From the NCBI GenBank assembly GCA_001701225.1, contig DAAQ01000031.1, forward strand, positions 12,949-35,334: 22,386 bases of DNA, given 5' to 3'. Shown one piece after another: positions 21,141 through 22,386 of this stretch (positions within the stretch are counted from its first letter, which is position 1; the number at the start of each line of letters is the position of its first letter). The position numbers were made by a program, and so were the translations under genes. This DNA comes from Bacteroidales bacterium H5. GTDB taxonomy: Bacteria > Bacteroidota > Bacteroidia > Bacteroidales > Muribaculaceae. The notes beneath the pieces were generated by a model. That model was not told where the DNA came from and ran no database searches. It was given only the letters and a program-made list of their open reading frames with translations.

Positions 21141-22352
21141 ATGAAATGGCTTAAAGATTTCTTTCGGGTCTGGCGGCGCGAGTGCTGGCTCGTGTTCACC
21201 GATGTCGGCGTGATGCTCTTCTTCTTCGCGCTGCCGCTGGGTTATCCCATCGTATATACGCTCATCTACAACCCTGAGGTGGTCAAGGAGATCGACACGG
21301 TGATTGTCGACCACTCACGCACCGCCGAGAGCCGCGAGCTGGCACGCACGCTCGACGCCACACAGTCTATCCACATCACGGGATATGCCGCCGACATGGC
21401 CGAGGCACGCCGCGCGTGGGCCGAGAAGGATTGCTATGCCATCATCGAGATACCCTCGGACTATGCACGCCAGATCGGCTCGGGAGGGCAGGGGGTCATA
21501 TCCTACTATCAGGATATGTCGCTGCTGCTGCGCTACCGCCAGATACTGCTGTCGCTGACAAGCGTGCAGATGCACGAGGCGCAGACCATCACGGCAAAGC
21601 GTGTCGCCACCATGGGTGGCGGTCTGGCCACAGTCGTCTCGGGACTCCCGGTCAACACCCAGGCCAACTCGATAGGCGACAGCTCGCAGGGATTCGCCTC
21701 GTTCATCATCCCCGGCATCGTCATCCTGATACTCCAGCAGGGTATGCTCATGGGCATAATGATGCTGGCGGGAACCCGGCGTGACCGACGCAGACGCGAC
21801 CCTGAGAGGATTGACCGCTCCGAGACAGGCGCCGGACCCCTCGCCACCATACTGGGGCGCTCGGCATGCTATGTGATGCTGTATATACCCATGGCATACT
21901 ATGTGATGGCGATTGTACCGGCTATCTTCGACCTGCCGCAGATGGGCGACGTGGCCGACTATATGCCCTTCATACTGGTGATGCTGCTGGCCACGAGCTT
22001 CCTGGGGCAGACATTGCAGATATTCGTGCGCGAGCGCGAGACCTCGATGGTGCTGATTGTGTTCACCTCGGTATTCTTCCTGTTCCTGTCGGGCCTGACA
22101 TGGCCGAGATATGCCTTCTCCCCATTCTGGATGGCCGTCAGTGACCTTATACCCGCCACATGGGGTGTCGAGGGATTCATACGCATCAAGGCCAATGCAT
22201 CTACGTTGCCCGACATCAGCCGCTATTTCTGGGCTCTGTGGATACTCACGGGCGCATATTTCGTCACCGCCCTGCTCATAAGGATATTCACCGCCCCCTC
22301 CCGCAAGGAGGTGACCCAATCGCCCCGCCCCGTACGGGGCGCGGAAACATAG
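21141..22352 (+). CDS. ABC-2-type permease (YhhJ/YbhR-like), second
   Basis: A 403-residue partner of the preceding permease with the same layout: N-terminal helix (VGVMLFFFALPLGYPIVYTLIY, about 23-45), a periplasmic domain starting KEIDTVIVDHSRTAESRELARTL, and C-terminal helices from FIIPGIVILILQQGMLMGIMMLAG to FWALWILTGAYFVTALLIRIF. It carries an insert rich in Arg and Asp (GTRRDRRRRDPERID) after the second helix, a cytosolic loop. Its last residues, RPVRGAET and the TAG stop (22350-22352), are encoded by the GC-rich dispersed repeat starting at 22321, so the natural C-terminus may have been replaced or extended. No ATPase gene follows in the 34 remaining bases. Confidence 0.9.
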   Translation: MKWLKDFFRVWRRECWLVFTDVGVMLFFFALPLGYPIVYTLIYNPEVVKEIDTVIVDHSRTAESRELARTLDATQSIHITGYAADMAEARRAWAEKDCYAIIEIPSDYARQIGSGGQGVISYYQDMSLLLRYRQILLSLTSVQMHEAQTITAKRVATMGGGLATVVSGLPVNTQANSIGDSSQGFASFIIPGIVILILQQGMLMGIMMLAGTRRDRRRRDPERIDRSETGAGPLATILGRSACYVMLYIPMAYYVMAIVPAIFDLPQMGDVADYMPFILVMLLATSFLGQTLQIFVRERETSMVLIVFTSVFFLFLSGLTWPRYAFSPFWMAVSDLIPATWGVEGFIRIKANASTLPDISRYFWALWILTGAYFVTALLIRIFTAPSRKEVTQSPRPVRGAET

Positions 22353-22386
22353 CCCCAAGGCTACTTTACCGAGCCCCGCATGGCGA
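22321..22386. repeat. GC-rich hairpin element, copy B (cut by window edge)
   Basis: Contains the perfect 16-bp palindrome CGCCCCGTACGGGGCG (22326-22341), then GGAAACATAGCCCCAAGGCT (22342-22361) and CCCCGCATGGCGA at the edge. It matches copy A (408-505) in module order and in the core TAGCCCCAAGGCT. The TAG of this core is the stop codon of the second permease. The element continues beyond the window. Confidence 0.65.

Overview
The window looks like chromosomal DNA of a GC-rich member of the Bacteroidota, most likely order Bacteroidales and possibly the Muribaculaceae. The lineage is inferred from three things: Bacteroidetes-type promoters (TTTG, about 20 nt, then TAnnTTTG); A-rich translation starts without Shine-Dalgarno sequences; and families typical of this phylum (DUF4254, DUF3467, DUF4252, a Bacteroidetes-style YbeY). 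The family name Muribaculaceae is a guess from composition and protein flavour. No rRNA, tRNA, CRISPR, integrase or transposase gene was recognised.

Layout. 1-511 holds no credible gene: it has small palindromes, a diverged 70-74 bp tandem duplication and a GC-rich hairpin element whose relative reappears at the right edge. 512-2665 is a minus-strand unit: a radical SAM protein (COG0731-like), an S66 LD-carboxypeptidase, then a decayed TPR lipoprotein. 2753-3355 is a DUF4254 gene ending in an intrinsic terminator. 3555-8439 is a plus-strand housekeeping block: ybeY, mnmG, apt, uvrC. Between mnmG and apt lies a perfect 16-bp palindrome matching the ParB-binding site parS. dnaX (8487-10280) is convergent to uvrC and divergent from purC. 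purC, menG/ubiE, a DUF3467 gene and cysS (10385-13987) follow closely, then a YbdG/MscM-type mechanosensitive channel (14092-15276).

15337-17245 is a compact cassette: DUF4252 protein, ECF-type sigma factor, small single-pass membrane protein in the anti-sigma position, second DUF4252 protein. The first three overlap stop-to-start. I infer a sigma-factor signalling unit with two related exported proteins; its signal and targets are unknown. 17402-22352 is a four-gene export operon (TolC-like outer-membrane protein, HlyD-like adaptor, two ABC-2-type permeases) with no ATPase gene in view. The last permease's stop codon lies inside the GC-rich dispersed repeat.

Structure not explained by the genes: (i) a 9-bp tandem repeat (consensus YAGTTGAAC) after mnmG, uvrC and cysS; (ii) two classes of promoter-to-ATG distance, 6-7 nt (probably leaderless) and 32-33 nt; (iii) a nested hairpin between apt and uvrC; (iv) a nested dyad around the efflux promoter. 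All gene names rest on recognising families from the protein sequence; no database search was possible.
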